Positions 32,206 through 43,565 of a stretch of DNA of 64,000 nucleotides are shown here, one piece after another (the stretch's first letter is position 1; every line of letters starts with the position of its first letter). The notes below the pieces were generated by a model. That model worked only from the letters and a program-made list of their open reading frames with translations, did no database searches and was not told the DNA's origin. The stretch covers positions 51,683-115,682 of the forward strand of contig CH002524.1 in the NCBI GenBank assembly GCA_000149265.1, read 5' to 3'. The position numbers were made by a program, and so were the translations under genes. This DNA comes from Ciona savignyi. Its lineage: Eukaryota > Chordata > Ascidiacea > Phlebobranchia > Cionidae.

Positions 32206-32450
32206 TTACTTGTGATACGCAACAGTGATTAGGTAAGCAAAACGACTCTCTTCAGTTTTAATGGGCCTATCACCAGTTCGATGAGGAAGATTTAAAGGGG
32301 GAATAGCTCTTGGGGGACATTTTCTATTTCTAGGCGGTTTTAAAATAATAACTTCCATTTTAAAATGTCTTTTACAAGTGTATGCATTTCCTTTGTGAAG
32401 AACCATGGCAATATTATCCTCCGAATCTTTTTCATCTTGGTACTTTAGGA
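32206..32450 (-). pseudogene. THAP-type zinc finger, C-terminal half
   Basis: Minus-strand frame reading NIAMVLHKGNAYTCKRHFKM and RAIPPLNLPHRT. CKRH provides the C-x2-H half of a C2CH THAP zinc finger, followed by the usual Pro-rich A-x-P-x-LNLP motif. The first C-x2-C half was not found next to it and may lie in another exon, since a TCCTAAAG acceptor-like site precedes this stretch. THAP domains occur in P-element transposases and in domesticated relatives. Whether this is a transposase or a captured host exon is open. Confidence 0.45.
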
Positions 32451-33015
32451 TACATTATTTAAGACATTGTTGTGGCAATTGTTTTCTTGTTTTGCAAAAC
32501 GATTCACTGTAAAAATCATAAAATTTTCCCCAGCATCAAGTCCACTTCAAATCACTTTACATTTGAACTAGGCTATTCAGTATTCTGAATATAGTTGACT
32601 ATCCAATTAGCAGTAAGAATTACCAAACGTATTGCGGACCAAAGCTGCTAGTACCAACCTATAGGCAACACTAAAAGGAGGGAAGGGAAACCGCAAACTA
32701 AAACTATGATAACTAACTTAAACCCTTACCTAAACACCAATCCCAATCCATAGAATACTAACTTACAGAGTTGCTTGCGCTGCTTAAATTAAAAGCATAT
32801 GCATACCAACTGATAAAAAACGTTCTACAATTGATTTAAACATACTAAACAAAATAAAACATCGGATAACGGGCAAAAGACAAACATAATCTAAAGCAAA
32901 ATTCGGTACCGGTACCTTAATTATTCAACCGTGACAATATTTCAACTTCACAACTGGTAACAAACAACTATGACGTCATTGCCAATCTCTCTCTTGTTTA
33001 TATCTCCGCTGCCAC

Positions 33016-33770
33016 TGTGTTTAATTTTTATTGCAAATATATAATTCAAAATAAAAGAGGGTGGCAGTGACTCGATGACTTAGCAGTCTTTTCACTGTCA
33101 CCCTGGCCAGCATGAACTATGTTTTCTTTTCTATAATGTTATTGTGACACTGTGTTTTTTTTTCTTTATTTATATTATAAAAAATGGTGATTGTTACTAT
33201 TATAAAAATTATCATGCTGACCAAAATAAAAATCTTGAATCTTGATGTTACGACACTTTCCGAGGTGATCTTGCGCATGTCAGCATACTACCTACATCTG
33301 CATTTTATAGCCTACAGTTTTTACCTGCATGCAGTTGGTTTCTGGTTCCCTATTCTGTTGTACCTAAATATCTGTAATTGGTTTATATCACAATTAACAG
33401 CCTACAGTTGAACGAAATCGAGAAATTAGGTTAAGTTCGTGCATAAAGGACTAATATGTAGCCTAGGTCTATAGGCTACGTTATAACCTATACACCAGAT
33501 AAATTCAAAACAATTGTTAGGCAAAGGCTATTATAATTAACACAATGATTTAAATATAAACGTTTATACTAAAAATTGCATAATAAACCATCCGGATTTA
33601 TAAAAGGCTGCATTGCGACTACTTCTGAGCTACGTTACGAGCTTACGCTCCAAAGCGCTAAGTCTGTAGCACACGTTACCGTGTTATACCGTAGGCCGCT
33701 TTAAAGCGCTAATCCTGCGGTACCGTAGACGCTTCGAAGCGACTAAGTTTTGACGAATGGGGTGATTTAT
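33016..33770. other. Unassigned sequence with GC-rich palindromic words
   Basis: Mostly AT-rich with one 75-codon open stretch at 33184-33411 that has no recognisable features. 33640-33750 holds several small palindromes (CTTTAAAGCG, CTTCGAAGC, AAAGCGCT). Confidence 0.4.
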
Positions 33771-34627
33771 GGGAAGAATAATTCGCTAAAGTCAATGTGT
33801 ACTGTATACAATATGACGTCATTATTATTTTTCTCACACGATAGAGACCACACACCAAGAAACGTAAGTCCGAACAACTTCATTTTACAACATTGTTATT
33901 AAGACTCGATGGTGGGAATACTGAAGCAGTAACTTTATCGGTGAAACCGCAATTTTGAACACTGAGAGTTTTAACGCTGCAAAATCGCATCTGTACCTGG
34001 CATATGATGTAAGCTTTGTTATTGCAACAGATAGCTACACCCAGCAAAGCTATTAACTTCAGTGTACACCAGTATTTACTATTTAATTATTTTTATCGTG
34101 TACAATATTTATTAATCGAGATGTCTTTTGACAGATGCGGCCAAATAAAACGGAAAATACGTATTGCTGAAATAAAGCTGTTGCTTATTGAGAAAGTGGT
34201 AAAATTTTCGTTTAAATATTTCCTTGGTACTTATTGCAAGATAATAAAGGTATGGCCGAAGTAAAAATACATTTTTTTGAATAATTCCGAAATACAACAG
34301 CTATACAAAAAAAAAGATCTGTATTTGTTTTATAGCACATAGCATGTTCTCCATCAGCGTTATTTCTATTTTAGGTTGTACTGGGAGAGGTAAGCCTGGT
34401 TATTTTATAAAATAAAACTTTTTTTAATAAAATACAAAGAGGAAACAATTTAAAAGAAAAGTCGTCAAACTCCAATTCTGTGTAATAATGTTAATTAAAT
34501 AACAGAAGCGACGTTAATATCCAAGCACAAACTAGGAAGTGTCAACCACGTGTCAACCGACTTCACTTATTTGTGGGAAAGCGGGACGGGGCAACACACT
34601 ATTCTGAAGGACAATATAAGGGGGTGT
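33771..34627. repeat. Dispersed repeat, inverted (end of mirror-image KLHL block)
   Basis: Reverse complement of 26061-26950. TGACGTCA at 33814. It marks the outer end of the left arm of the large inverted duplication. Confidence 0.65.
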
Positions 34628-34735
34628 TTTCGTCATTAACATGAGCGGGACGGGGTAAGAGTATATTATGAGAGACCTACCCTTTTTTCCACTCATGATT
34701 TACCCCGTCCCGTTCATGTTTGTGACGAAATAACC
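34628..34735. repeat. Imperfect GC-rich palindrome
   Basis: Arms TTTTCGTCATTAACATGAGC / CCCGTTCATGTTTGTGACGA, each continuing into GGGACGGGGTAA / TTTACCCCGTCCC, around a less symmetric centre than at 25973. Confidence 0.65.
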
Positions 34736-34739
34736 AGCC

Positions 34740-35012
34740 GCGGATGTCGGGTCGAGTGCGTGCGCTTCCCATCGGGAAATTCCCGACGTTGCACGTAGCG
34801 CACGAGGGCGCTCACGGCAGATCGAACCTTCTCGGCGATGTCGGAACTTTTGCGGTGCCTTTCTTCACCTTGTTCAAGTATGCACAAAAACGCAGAATCC
34901 AGGACGTGCTTATCTTCAGTCGATGAAAGGAGGAGAAATAGTGGATGAATTTGTCCGTCAATGAGCAGTTGGTCAGAAATACAGTCCACTTGGGACTCAC
35001 CAATAGTATTTT
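34740..35012 (-). pseudogene. BEL/Pao pol linker fragment, inverted copy
   Basis: The best preserved of the three short pieces. On the minus strand it reads YFSSFHRLKISTSWILRFCA and, after a shift, RSAVSALVRYVQRREFPDGK. The RYVQRREFP motif is characteristic of the BEL/Pao region before integrase. Confidence 0.7.
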
Positions 35013-35023
35013 TAGAACTCACA

Positions 35024-35222
35024 CTTTAACGGGCATTGCCTGAACCCAGCGGATTGATGGGTTTTACCAAATTAAAGGAATGTGTGCATACACAACACAC
35101 TGCAATAGCTCCGGTAACCCGACAGTGAGCGTGAGGTAATCTGACGATTGCCCGTGTGTTAACCCCCTTGGTTTTCCCATTCACGAGAATAAACATAAAT
35201 ATTTTTGTTATAACTGTACTTG
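35024..35222 (+). repeat. SINE fragment downstream of KLHL copy 3
   Basis: Plus-orientation, starting CACTTTAACGGGCATTGCC and ending GGGATAA-like GAGAATAAACATAAAT; lacks the tRNA head. Mirror of 25488-25679. Confidence 0.8.
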
Positions 35223-35842
35223 TGGTTTTTTTAGCAAATCAATAATAATAATGCATCAATTTTACACAATATATAGGGGGATAGATAAAAAAAAGCATGT
35301 ATATGCCTGCTTATTATGACATTACAAAATCATGGGTAATTCCCCCAAATAGCTACCACATTGGTCTTTACAAGCATGTTATACAGAATAATTGTTTTAG
35401 TTGAATCTCAGCAAAAAATATAAAAATAACAAAGTTATATTATTGGATAAAACACAAGTTTAATAGAAATTACAGTGTATATTACTTAATAAAGAATAAT
35501 TTCTGCTGAAATTATCGTGTATAAAGCATAATCTTAATGGAAGTTACCATGTAAATATAAAGCATAAATAAGTAAAATATTTTTTTTAAATAGAGCAATT
35601 GTATTACCATATGAAGTACAGCGTTTACAGTAAAATGTGACATTTAAATTGGAATCCACATAATTAGATAAGTCTGAAATATAATGATGTAAATAAATGC
35701 ACTGCTACAACATTTATGGTGATTTCGTCCCAAACAAGAATTATGTTCAGGAAATATCAAAAAGTTCAACTGAATGTTATTGTGAACAAAAGTGTTAAAT
35801 TATTTGCAATGTAATCTTAAGTGGCTTGGTTGTAGATATCGC
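35223..35842. other. KLHL copy 3 3' flank
   Basis: Inverted counterpart of the other KLHL flanks; non-coding. Confidence 0.7.
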
Positions 35843-37485
35843 TTACAAAGCTACAACTGATGACCAATATCTTGGTATCTCCATTTTGGTTTCAATCTTC
35901 CATTCATCGATTGTTGGATCATAAACCTCCACTGAGGTGCTGGATTTACCATCACCTCCAACGACATATATCTTCTCATTCACAACGCAAGCGGAAGCAC
36001 CAACTCGCTTGTAGTTCAATCTGCTGGCCGACGTCCAGGAATTAGTTCGAAAATTGTAACGTTCCACCGAATCAAGTCCGCCACCACCAATGGCATAAAT
36101 CTCACCATTGCAAACAACACCACACAGTCCACTTCTGTTCTCTTTCATAGAAGTTAACTTTTCCCATTTCCTCATTCTTGGATCCAAACTTTCCATTGAA
36201 TTTAAATGATTCCCATCACGTCCACCAAATGCATATAAACGACCATCATATGAAACTAATGCATGATTATATCGATTTGTTTCCATTGGAGCAATATTAG
36301 TCCATGTATCCACCACTGGGTTGTAAAATTCGGCCGATGATAAAATATGAACATTCCAACCTCCCACAGTAAACATTTGATCATTCAACACAGCAGATGC
36401 TGCGAACTTTCGCTTCTCATTCATAGATGCCACCTTGTGCCAACCAGCATTAATTTGCTCCAAGTCCAACCGCTCAACAGAATCTGTTCCAAAACACCCA
36501 CCACCAGCCGTATAAACATGGTTGTTTATCTTCACACTGGTTGAATCATATCTTCCCTCCAAGGTTGACACAATATTTCTCCAATGTTTCCCAACAACAT
36601 CGTAAATACTGACAAGTTTGCTTGCATCACCACCACCCATAACAAGGAATTGGGATGCAACATTTACTGCTCTAGCTCCATCTTCTGGTTGGTTTTCACT
36701 ACGATTGATCAATTCAGCCGAAATCACATCAACAAAAGTTTCACATTTTCTCATCCAAGTCCACTCAGTTTTTGTAATCACTTTAAGGAAGGAAGTTGGT
36801 AATTTTTTGATGTCAGTTAATGGAAACAAGCGCTTAAAGAATTGTTGTCGATTTTCAAGATCGTGTTTAACCCAATTCATTATGCTTTTAAAAATCTCTT
36901 CACTATAGAAGAATCCGATGTCTTTGCCATTTTAATAAGAGCTTCAGTTTCATCCGGATTCAATTCTTTGAAGTCCAGTCCATTTGAAACCAACTCTAAG
37001 TTGTCTAAGAAGAAATTGTCACAATGTGTCACCAACTCAGAAATATTGTACATTTGTGCAAATGCCCTAACTATTAAACAGTTCCCAACTTCAAGTGTGT
37101 CTTTAAGAAAGCCAACACAATAATCTTTTACATATTTGATTTGCAACATATCGGCCGCCTCGTACAGTTGATAAACCGTTTCACTGTTGATTGTGATCTT
37201 TGCAGTGTAAATGAAGCTTATGATCAGGTTAAGTATCAGAGCTGTAATTCCAACAACTTTGACACCATCATCTGTACAGCCTTCTTTGCACTTGGATGTA
37301 AACATGGCTCTGTAATATTTAGAAAACGCGGCAAGAATACTTCTGTGAGCTGATACTTCTCCACCTTCCGCATTGAATGTGACATCACAAAGTATCCTTT
37401 CTTCACGTAAACTGTTTACATTGTCAAGTAAACCGACCTCGTGATCGCTTCTATATTCTTTCTCATTCACGTTATTTGCTGCCAT
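35843..37485 (-). pseudogene. KLHL-type BTB-BACK-Kelch gene, copy 3 (one frameshift)
   Basis: Starts at ATG 37485 (MAANNVNEKEY). BTB and the first part of BACK are open to about 36880. There TCTTCTATAGTGAAG stands where the intact copy has TCTTCAAGTGAAG, a net gain of two bases that shifts the frame. Sequence homologous to the rest of BACK and to all Kelch blades continues without another break to the TAA at 35843-35845. Kelch loop residues differ from copies 1, 2 and 4, for example GGWNVHIL where copy 4 has GGRNNNYL. A product starting at an internal methionine near 36880 would be a BACK-Kelch fragment. Confidence 0.87.
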
Positions 37486-37960
37486 TATCACAGGACAAAA
37501 ATCACTAAGAAGTTTGGATAAAGCTAGAGAAAGTCAATAGACATGTTAACCACCACCATTTATAACACATTTTGATTTTACCATATATAAGTATCGTAGA
37601 GAATTCGCAAAAGTCAATGTGTACTGTATACAATATGACGTCATTATTATTATTATTCTCTTACGATAAAGCCCACACCCAGAACCATAAGTCCGAATAA
37701 CTTCTCTAATTACAACATTGTGAATCGTCCCAGTTTTGGGGGGACGCTAAACTTTTAACGTCAATTATTAACAATAACGTTTAGGGCTAAATCATTAACA
37801 ATAATGCTTAACGCTGAGAGGCAGTAATTTTATCGCTGAAACAGTAATTTTGAATGCTGATAATTTTTAAGGCTAACAGATTAACACCTTTACGCTGGAA
37901 TATATATCTTTCCGCTTATGGAGGTAAAATGCAGAAAACAATTTAATACTGCAAGACAAC
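37486..37960 (-). promoter_or_regulatory. Upstream region of KLHL copy 3 (single module)
   Basis: Reverse complement of one copy of the 352-bp module before KLHL copies 2 and 4, with TGACGTCA at 37636 and an acceptor-like CTTCTTAG before the start codon. Confidence 0.5.
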
Positions 37961-38700
37961 AATTTACAATACAATTTTATTTTTGTTTCTTTCGCTGCAG
38001 CGTTTACCACCAACATTTGAGCGGTAAAGCTGTTTTGACCCTGCATTAATAGTCCTGCAGCCTCTGTATTAGAACTGGTATGTCCGATTTGACTATGCGT
38101 CTGTTTGAAAATACATATCATACCAAAACAAATATGGCGTTAACTGAAAATCCAACAATTAACAAAAAAATACTGTGGCAAGATACTACAGCAAAACAAA
38201 AAGGCACCAAAAAAAACTAAGTTATTTATTTTGGTGCCTTCCTGTGAAATTTTTACGTGGCAATTAGCGTTAGCCAAGAACTGTGTATACTTTGCCATCG
38301 TTGTACAGACGATTTATTAACCAACTTTGTATATTTTGCTGTGACAAACAGTCGTTAAAACACGTCATTTAGAAAAAAAGGATATAATTTAATAAATATA
38401 GTGTACGCGGCCGCCAAACCTAGGCGAAAGAACAAAATTAAGCAAACAAATTTAATTAAGACCAAAACAATATAAATTCCTGAAGAAGAGTATGCAGTGT
38501 TGTTTAATTTATCATGCAAGCAGATTGGAATGGATTTTTTAGTTAACACACCAAACTTGTTTACCATGATAAGTTTAAAGTATATACTTGTGTCAGATTC
38601 GTGTGCTATACACCATTGCTCAATGTTTAAAAACAGATTGCAACACTTTTATTTCTGCGAGAATAAACTGATGGGTCACTAAGTTACCAAATTAAACTTA
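37961..38700. other. Non-coding sequence between KLHL copy 3 and BEL/Pao flank
   Basis: The part at 38341-38420 repeats the block found at 1896-1980 and 42760-42830; 38270-38340 resembles 45160-45230. No gene is recognised. The hAT fragment present at this place in the right arm is absent. Confidence 0.45.
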
Positions 38701-38928
38701 TTATCTACGGTTAATTTCCCAGCTGACCGATTCGATACCTTTCCTATGTAATCGATCATGTAGTTTCTGAATCAAAGAGGAACCATCTAAATTCCACCAC
38801 AGTAATTCTGCCAGAATATTCAGATAGAAACGCAGCACAAAAATACCAAACTTATTTAAGCAGACAGTAGGGTGTTTAATTGCTTTTTTGACACGACCAA
38901 ATTTAACGATTTTTTTCAGTTTGGTCAA
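38701..38928 (-). other. Conserved unrecognised peptide fragment, copy 2
   Basis: Longest version (about 75 codons) of the peptide also found at 7690 and 42495: LNILAELLWWNLDGSSL, HDRLHRKGIESVSWEINRR, ending TAG or beyond. Not assigned to a family. Confidence 0.4.
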
Positions 38929-39039
38929 AACGATTTCTAAAACGATAAAAAATTAAAATTAAAAAAGTATTATTATTTGGAAAAATATATTTTTTTATAA
39001 TCATACTTAATATTCGCCAAGTATTGCAATATGACGGCA

Positions 39040-39129
39040 AATTTATAAGTCCACCAAAGACACAGCGGATTAGTTGGCTACCAGTTTCGAATCTACAACC
39101 CTTTGGCTTAAAGGAGACACACTATAAGC
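39040..39129 (-). repeat. Degenerate SINE of the second type, inverted copy
   Basis: Contains CCAGTTTCGAATCTACAACC, the reverse of the B-box-like segment, and AAGTCCACCAAAGACACAGC. Confidence 0.5.
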
Positions 39130-39429
39130 AAAGGGGCGGGTTACATCATGATATACCTTTACCCGCTTAGTGACGAAATAACCAGCCGCGGATGTTGGGT
39201 CGAGTGCGTGCGCATCCAGTCGGGAAATCGCTCTAGTTTACGCTTTTTCTTGATTGGTCGTCGGTTGGGTTGAGGCAACAAGTTGTTCTAGCGAGCCGCG
39301 CTATGAGCAAGGCTTTCCTTTGAACTTACTGGACGCTTTAAACCACAGAAACGCTGCTTCTGACTAATTCTCTTGGTTTCGGAATCTGAGTCAATGTCTT
39401 AGCATAAGGTTTATTCTGCATCTTAAAAC
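39130..39429. repeat. BEL/Pao 3' flank, inverted
   Basis: Reverse complement of 7003-7410 without the minisatellite expansion; colinear (inverted) with 41903-42198. Confidence 0.6.
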
Positions 39430-41120
39430 AACACGTCACGTATAAGCTGACGTTGTCTTTTCCGGCGTTGAACAAGCCTCTATGCATATTTTATTATACA
39501 CATAAAAGTATGAACTTGCAACAGATTCAGGTTTCAGCAGGTCGAAACTTCGGTAGATTTGCTCTGTTGATTGTGACCGTAAAACCGTAGTAGGCCAGTC
39601 TATAGCGGGACGGTGTAGGAACTCAGGGCCGGAATGCCACGTTCCTGTCTTTATCAGGGTCCCTGCCGTCGTTCCACGTGACGCTTGATCAGCTAGATTC
39701 AGTTTCGTAGGAACATGTCTCCAGTCAAACATGTCTCTCCAGTACACGGACAATCATCCAGTCCGACTTCCCTTTTTACGGTTCGCGATAATCACGGCGC
39801 AAGTGCAGCTTCGAGCTCCAATCTGGGGATTGTGTGCTTACCAAAATCACAGAGAAGGGATTTTCCCATGACGAACGAACATGTAGTCGTCCTCTAAGCT
39901 ATTTCTAAAGTAGCATACGTAACCACGGGCGGCGAGGGATGCGTTTGCAAATACATAGAGCTGTACCCCAGGCGTCGGAAACCGGGCTAATGGTTTAAGG
40001 TCAAGGCACCAAGAAATTCTAACTTGGGTCAGCTTATTAAGGCTGTTGCACCAAGCTTTCCATCGCTCGAGCTAGGTGCCATTGACCTTCTCGTCCCATT
40101 CGGTTTTCATCAAGCAGAGATCTCTGTAAATAAGTCGGGCCTCCAATACAACGGGGGCAACGAAGGCTAATGGATCGAAAAGTGAATTGGTAACGGAAAG
40201 CATACCTCGTCGTGTCAGCGGTTTTGTCGGGAGAGTGATATCGAATCTGAACTCGTCGTCTTGGACGCACCAATTGATTCCCAGGACACGTTCATGTACC
40301 TCTCCCCCTAGCGGAATATCTTGCATCACCTTTGCTCGATCATCGGCCGGAACGGATTCCATCACAGCGGTACTAGTGGACTTCGTCAGTTTAAAGCCAC
40401 CCATTGAAAGCAGATTACGTAAATCCTTTACCAGTTGAATGCCGGCTTGATCATCAACGGCGGTTACGAGGCAGTCGTCCACATAAAAGTTATTTCTTAC
40501 AATCTTTGGCCACTTGTAAATGAAATAAACTTCCTGGCGGTTTCGCGCAGGCAGAAAGTTGCGCAGCACGGTGACGAGCGGGCGCCAAACGCAGGTGCAC
40601 TTTTATGCGGTGCGGAACGGGTGATTTGGCCAGGTCGCCTACTGGCCACCACAAGAATCTCAGAGCGTCAAGATCTTTGGAGCAACCAGAACTTGATGAA
40701 ACATTACATCTATGTCGGATACGATAGCCAAGCGTTCTCTGCGGAATCTCATCAGCACCCGTACTAGTGGGTTCACTAAATCGGGGCCCTTCATCAGCTT
40801 GTCATATATAGATTTGCCTTCGCATTTCGCCACACAGTCATACACGATACAAATCTTGCTTGGTTTCTTTGGGTTAATTACAGGGTGATGTGGAAGGTAC
40901 CATAACTTGTAGGTAGTATTCACTTCGTCCTCTGGCACTACATCTGAGTACCCATTGTCCAACATCATCGTCATGTATTTCGTATATTTTTGAGAAAACC
41001 CGGCGTCTCTCGCCAGTCGCTTCTTCAAACTTGATAGTCTGCTCCTTGCCATTTGCAGGCTATCCAGTAAAATGGTGCTGTCGTCTTTCCATGGCAGCGG
41101 CAGTTGGTAGTGGCCTTCCA
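39430..41120 (-). pseudogene. BEL/Pao pol fragment, copy 2 (left part of a palindrome)
   Basis: Minus-strand pol from the pre-RT segment (VEGHYQLPLPWKDDSTILL, about 41110) through RT ([37 protein letters not shown] near 40490), the RT thumb (RVLGINWCVQDDEFRFDI, NSLFDPLAFVAPVVLEARLI), RNase H (CSFVMGKSLLC, IPRLELEAAL) to the end at 39430. It keeps the segment after NSLFDPL that copies 1 and 3 lack. Several shifts and stops, and a deletion within RNase H near 39740, make it inactive. Confidence 0.85.
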
Positions 41121-41902
41121 CTGGGACGAGGAGGTCACTGGCACCGAGCTCGAGCGATGGAAAGCTTGGTGCAACAGCCTTAATAAGCTCACTCAAGTTA
41201 GAATTTCTTGGTGCCTTGACCTTAAACCAATAGCCAGTTATCCGACGCCTGGGGTACAGCTCTATGTATTTGTAGACGCATCTACCGCCGCCCGTGATTA
41301 CGTATGCTACTTTAGAAATAGCTTAGAGGACGACAACACGACATGTTCGTTCGTCACGGGAAATTGTCTTTTCGGCGAATTCTGGTAAGCACATAATGTA
41401 CAGATTGGAACTCGAAGCTGCACTTGACGCCGTAAAATTATCGCGAACCGTGAAAAGGAAACTCGGACTGGACGATTGTCCGTGTATCTACTGGACGGAC
41501 TCGACAAGTGTTCTACAAAGTCTTTTCTCCGACTGCAAAAACGTCTCGGTGTTCTCTCGAAACCATCTTTCTCAAATCGAAGCATACACAAGCGTGCACG
41601 ACTGGAGACATGTTCCTACGAAACTGAACCCATATGATCAAGCGTCACATGGAACGACATCAGGGACCCTGATGAAGACAGAACCGTGGCATTCCGGCCC
41701 TGAGTTCCTACACCATCCCACTATAGACTGGCCTACTACGTTTTTACGGTCACAACCAACAGAGCGAATCTACCGAAGTTTCGACCTGCCGAAACCTGAA
41801 TCTGTTGCAAGTTCATACTTTTATGTGTATTATAAAACATGCATAGATGCTGTTCGACGCCGGATAAGACAACGTCAGCTTATACGTGACGTGTTGTTTT
41901 AA
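41121..41902 (+). pseudogene. BEL/Pao pol fragment, right part of the palindrome (RNase H)
   Basis: Begins abruptly at 41121 in plus orientation (WDEEVTGTELERWKAWCNSL), back to back with the minus-strand RT. RNase H follows: YVFVDASTAARDYVCYFRN, LELEAALDAVKLSRTVKRKL, DDCPCIYWTDSTSVLQSLF, and the tail DWRHVPTKLNPYDQASHG to the TAA at 41900-41902. It is nearly open from 41396. The same region is found in reverse at 39430-40092, which forms an inverted repeat. Confidence 0.85.
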
Positions 41903-42198
41903 GATGCAGAATAAACCTTATGCTAAGACATTGATCAGATTCCGAAACCAAGAGAATTAGTCAGAAGCAGCGTTTCTGTGGTTTAAAGCGTCCAGTAAGT
42001 TTAAAGGAAAGCCTTGCTCATAGCGCGGCTCGCTAGAACGACTTGTTGCCTCAACCCAACCGACGACCAATCAGGAAAAAGCGTAAACTAGAGCGATTTT
42101 CCGACTGGATGCGCACGCTCTCGGCCCGACATCCGCGGGTGGTTATTTCGTCACTAAGCGGGTAAAGGTATATTGTGATGTAACCCCGCCCCTTTGCT
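41903..42198. repeat. BEL/Pao 3' flank
   Basis: Colinear with 61166-61460 and with the inverse of 39130-39429; includes the GCACGCTCTCGGCCCGACAT segment. Confidence 0.6.
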
Positions 42199-42285
42199 TA
42201 TAGTGTGTCTCCTTTATGCCAAAGGGTTGTAGATTCGAAACTGGTAGCCCAACTAACCCGTTGTGTCTTTGGTGAACTTATAAAT
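42199..42285 (+). repeat. Degenerate SINE of the second type
   Basis: B-box-like TGTAGATTCGAAACTGG followed by TGTGTCTTTGGTGAACTTA. Confidence 0.5.
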
Positions 42286-42494
42286 TTGCCGTCATATTGG
42301 ATACTTCGCGAATAGTAAGTATGATTATGCAAAAAATATATTTTTCCAAATAATAATACTTTTTTAATTTTAATTTTTTATCGTTTTAGAAATCGTTTTG
42401 ACCAAACTGAAAAAAAATCGTTAAATTTGGTCGTGGCAAATTGGCAAAAAAGCAATTAAACCCCCTACTGTTTGCTTAAATAAGTTTGGTATTT

Positions 42495-42650
42495 TTGTGC
42501 TGTGTTTCTATCTGAATATTCTGGCAGAATTACTGTGGTGGAATTTCGATGGTTCCATCTAGGATTCAGAACCTACATGATCGATTACATAGGAAAGGTA
42601 TCGACTCGGTTAACTGGGAAATTAACCGTAGATAATAAGTTTGGATTGGT
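42495..42650 (+). pseudogene. Conserved unrecognised peptide fragment, copy 3
   Basis: Plus-strand copy of the peptide described at 38701, with substitutions and shifts. Confidence 0.4.
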
Positions 42651-42660
42651 ATTTAGCGAC

Positions 42661-43560
42661 CCATCTGTTTATTCTTGCAGAAATAAAAATTGTTGCAATC
42701 TGGCTTTATATTGTTTTGGTCTTAATTAAATTTTGTTTGCTTATTATTGTATTTTCGCCTAGGTTTGGCGGACGCGTCCACTATATTTATTAAATTATAT
42801 TATTTTTTAATTACGTGTTTTAACGTCTTTTCGTCTTTTCCTGTTCCTGTGTCGTGATTTCATTGTTTTGACATTTTTTAATACTGGAGCAAAAATGAAT
42901 AAACTAAAACTGAAAGTGTATAAAATATAGTGATTGTGGTAAGGGCCATGCTTGTACATGCATGGGCGCCGACTTGCGACGTTGCAAATTCGACGCAATG
43001 TCTGTTTTTTAAATCAGGCAAAAAATTAACTGCGCGTTTAATTAATACTAACATTAAATCGTCGCTGTAATTTGTATTGTGTTTTATTTGCATATTTACC
43101 GCTGAAATGTTTTCCTTCGTTCGTAATAGGCTATCCCAGGTCATGGCGTTTATAGGCCTAGAAACAAATATTCACAGTCCACTTACGGCACTCGGGAATA
43201 CCCGAACTTAATATCTTAGAGAATACAATAATAAAATAGATATCTCTGAAACAAGCAAGTGAAAGTTTATTGATGCAGGTAAATATGTTCCGTGACGTAA
43301 TTTATATCCATTGTTTACAAACAAATGTTTACGTATAATGCTATATAGCGTTGACACAAATTCCAAACACACTTTATATCCTACCACCAGTAGAAATCTT
43401 TTTCCGAATTGTCCAAAAGAAAATATAGTATTGGCAGTTTTATTTCTCCACTTTCCAAGCGTATAGAATTGGAAAGAGAGACAATATTATGCAGTGTTTC
43501 GTCCCAAGGTGAGAGTTCTAATTCTTCGCTGGTTTTAACTAAAAGTCCGAGAAAAAAAGT
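42661..43560. other. Dispersed repeats before the hAT fragment
   Basis: Non-coding. 42760-42830 is the block also seen at 1896 and 38341; 42970-43560 is colinear with 7870-8459. No recognisable gene. Confidence 0.5.
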
Positions 43561-43565
43561 TTAAA

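Larger units (their letters stand above)
30413..33015. mobile_element. Inverted-repeat-bounded element with THAP-like exon
   Basis: About 57-bp inverted ends share GGAGATATATAAACAAGAGAG (with a 2-bp gap in one arm), GATTGGCAATGACGTCATAG and an outer CTGCCAC/GTGGCAG region. The interior has several exon-like open stretches after TTTTAG acceptors (about 30636 and 31206 on the plus strand) and a THAP-like segment on the minus strand. This looks like a DNA transposon, perhaps of the P-element/THAP group. No clear target duplication was found. Confidence 0.55.

Noticed and set aside
33184..33411. 75-codon hydrophobic open frame
   Set aside because: AT-rich sequence with no start context, splice support or homologous copy; likely chance.
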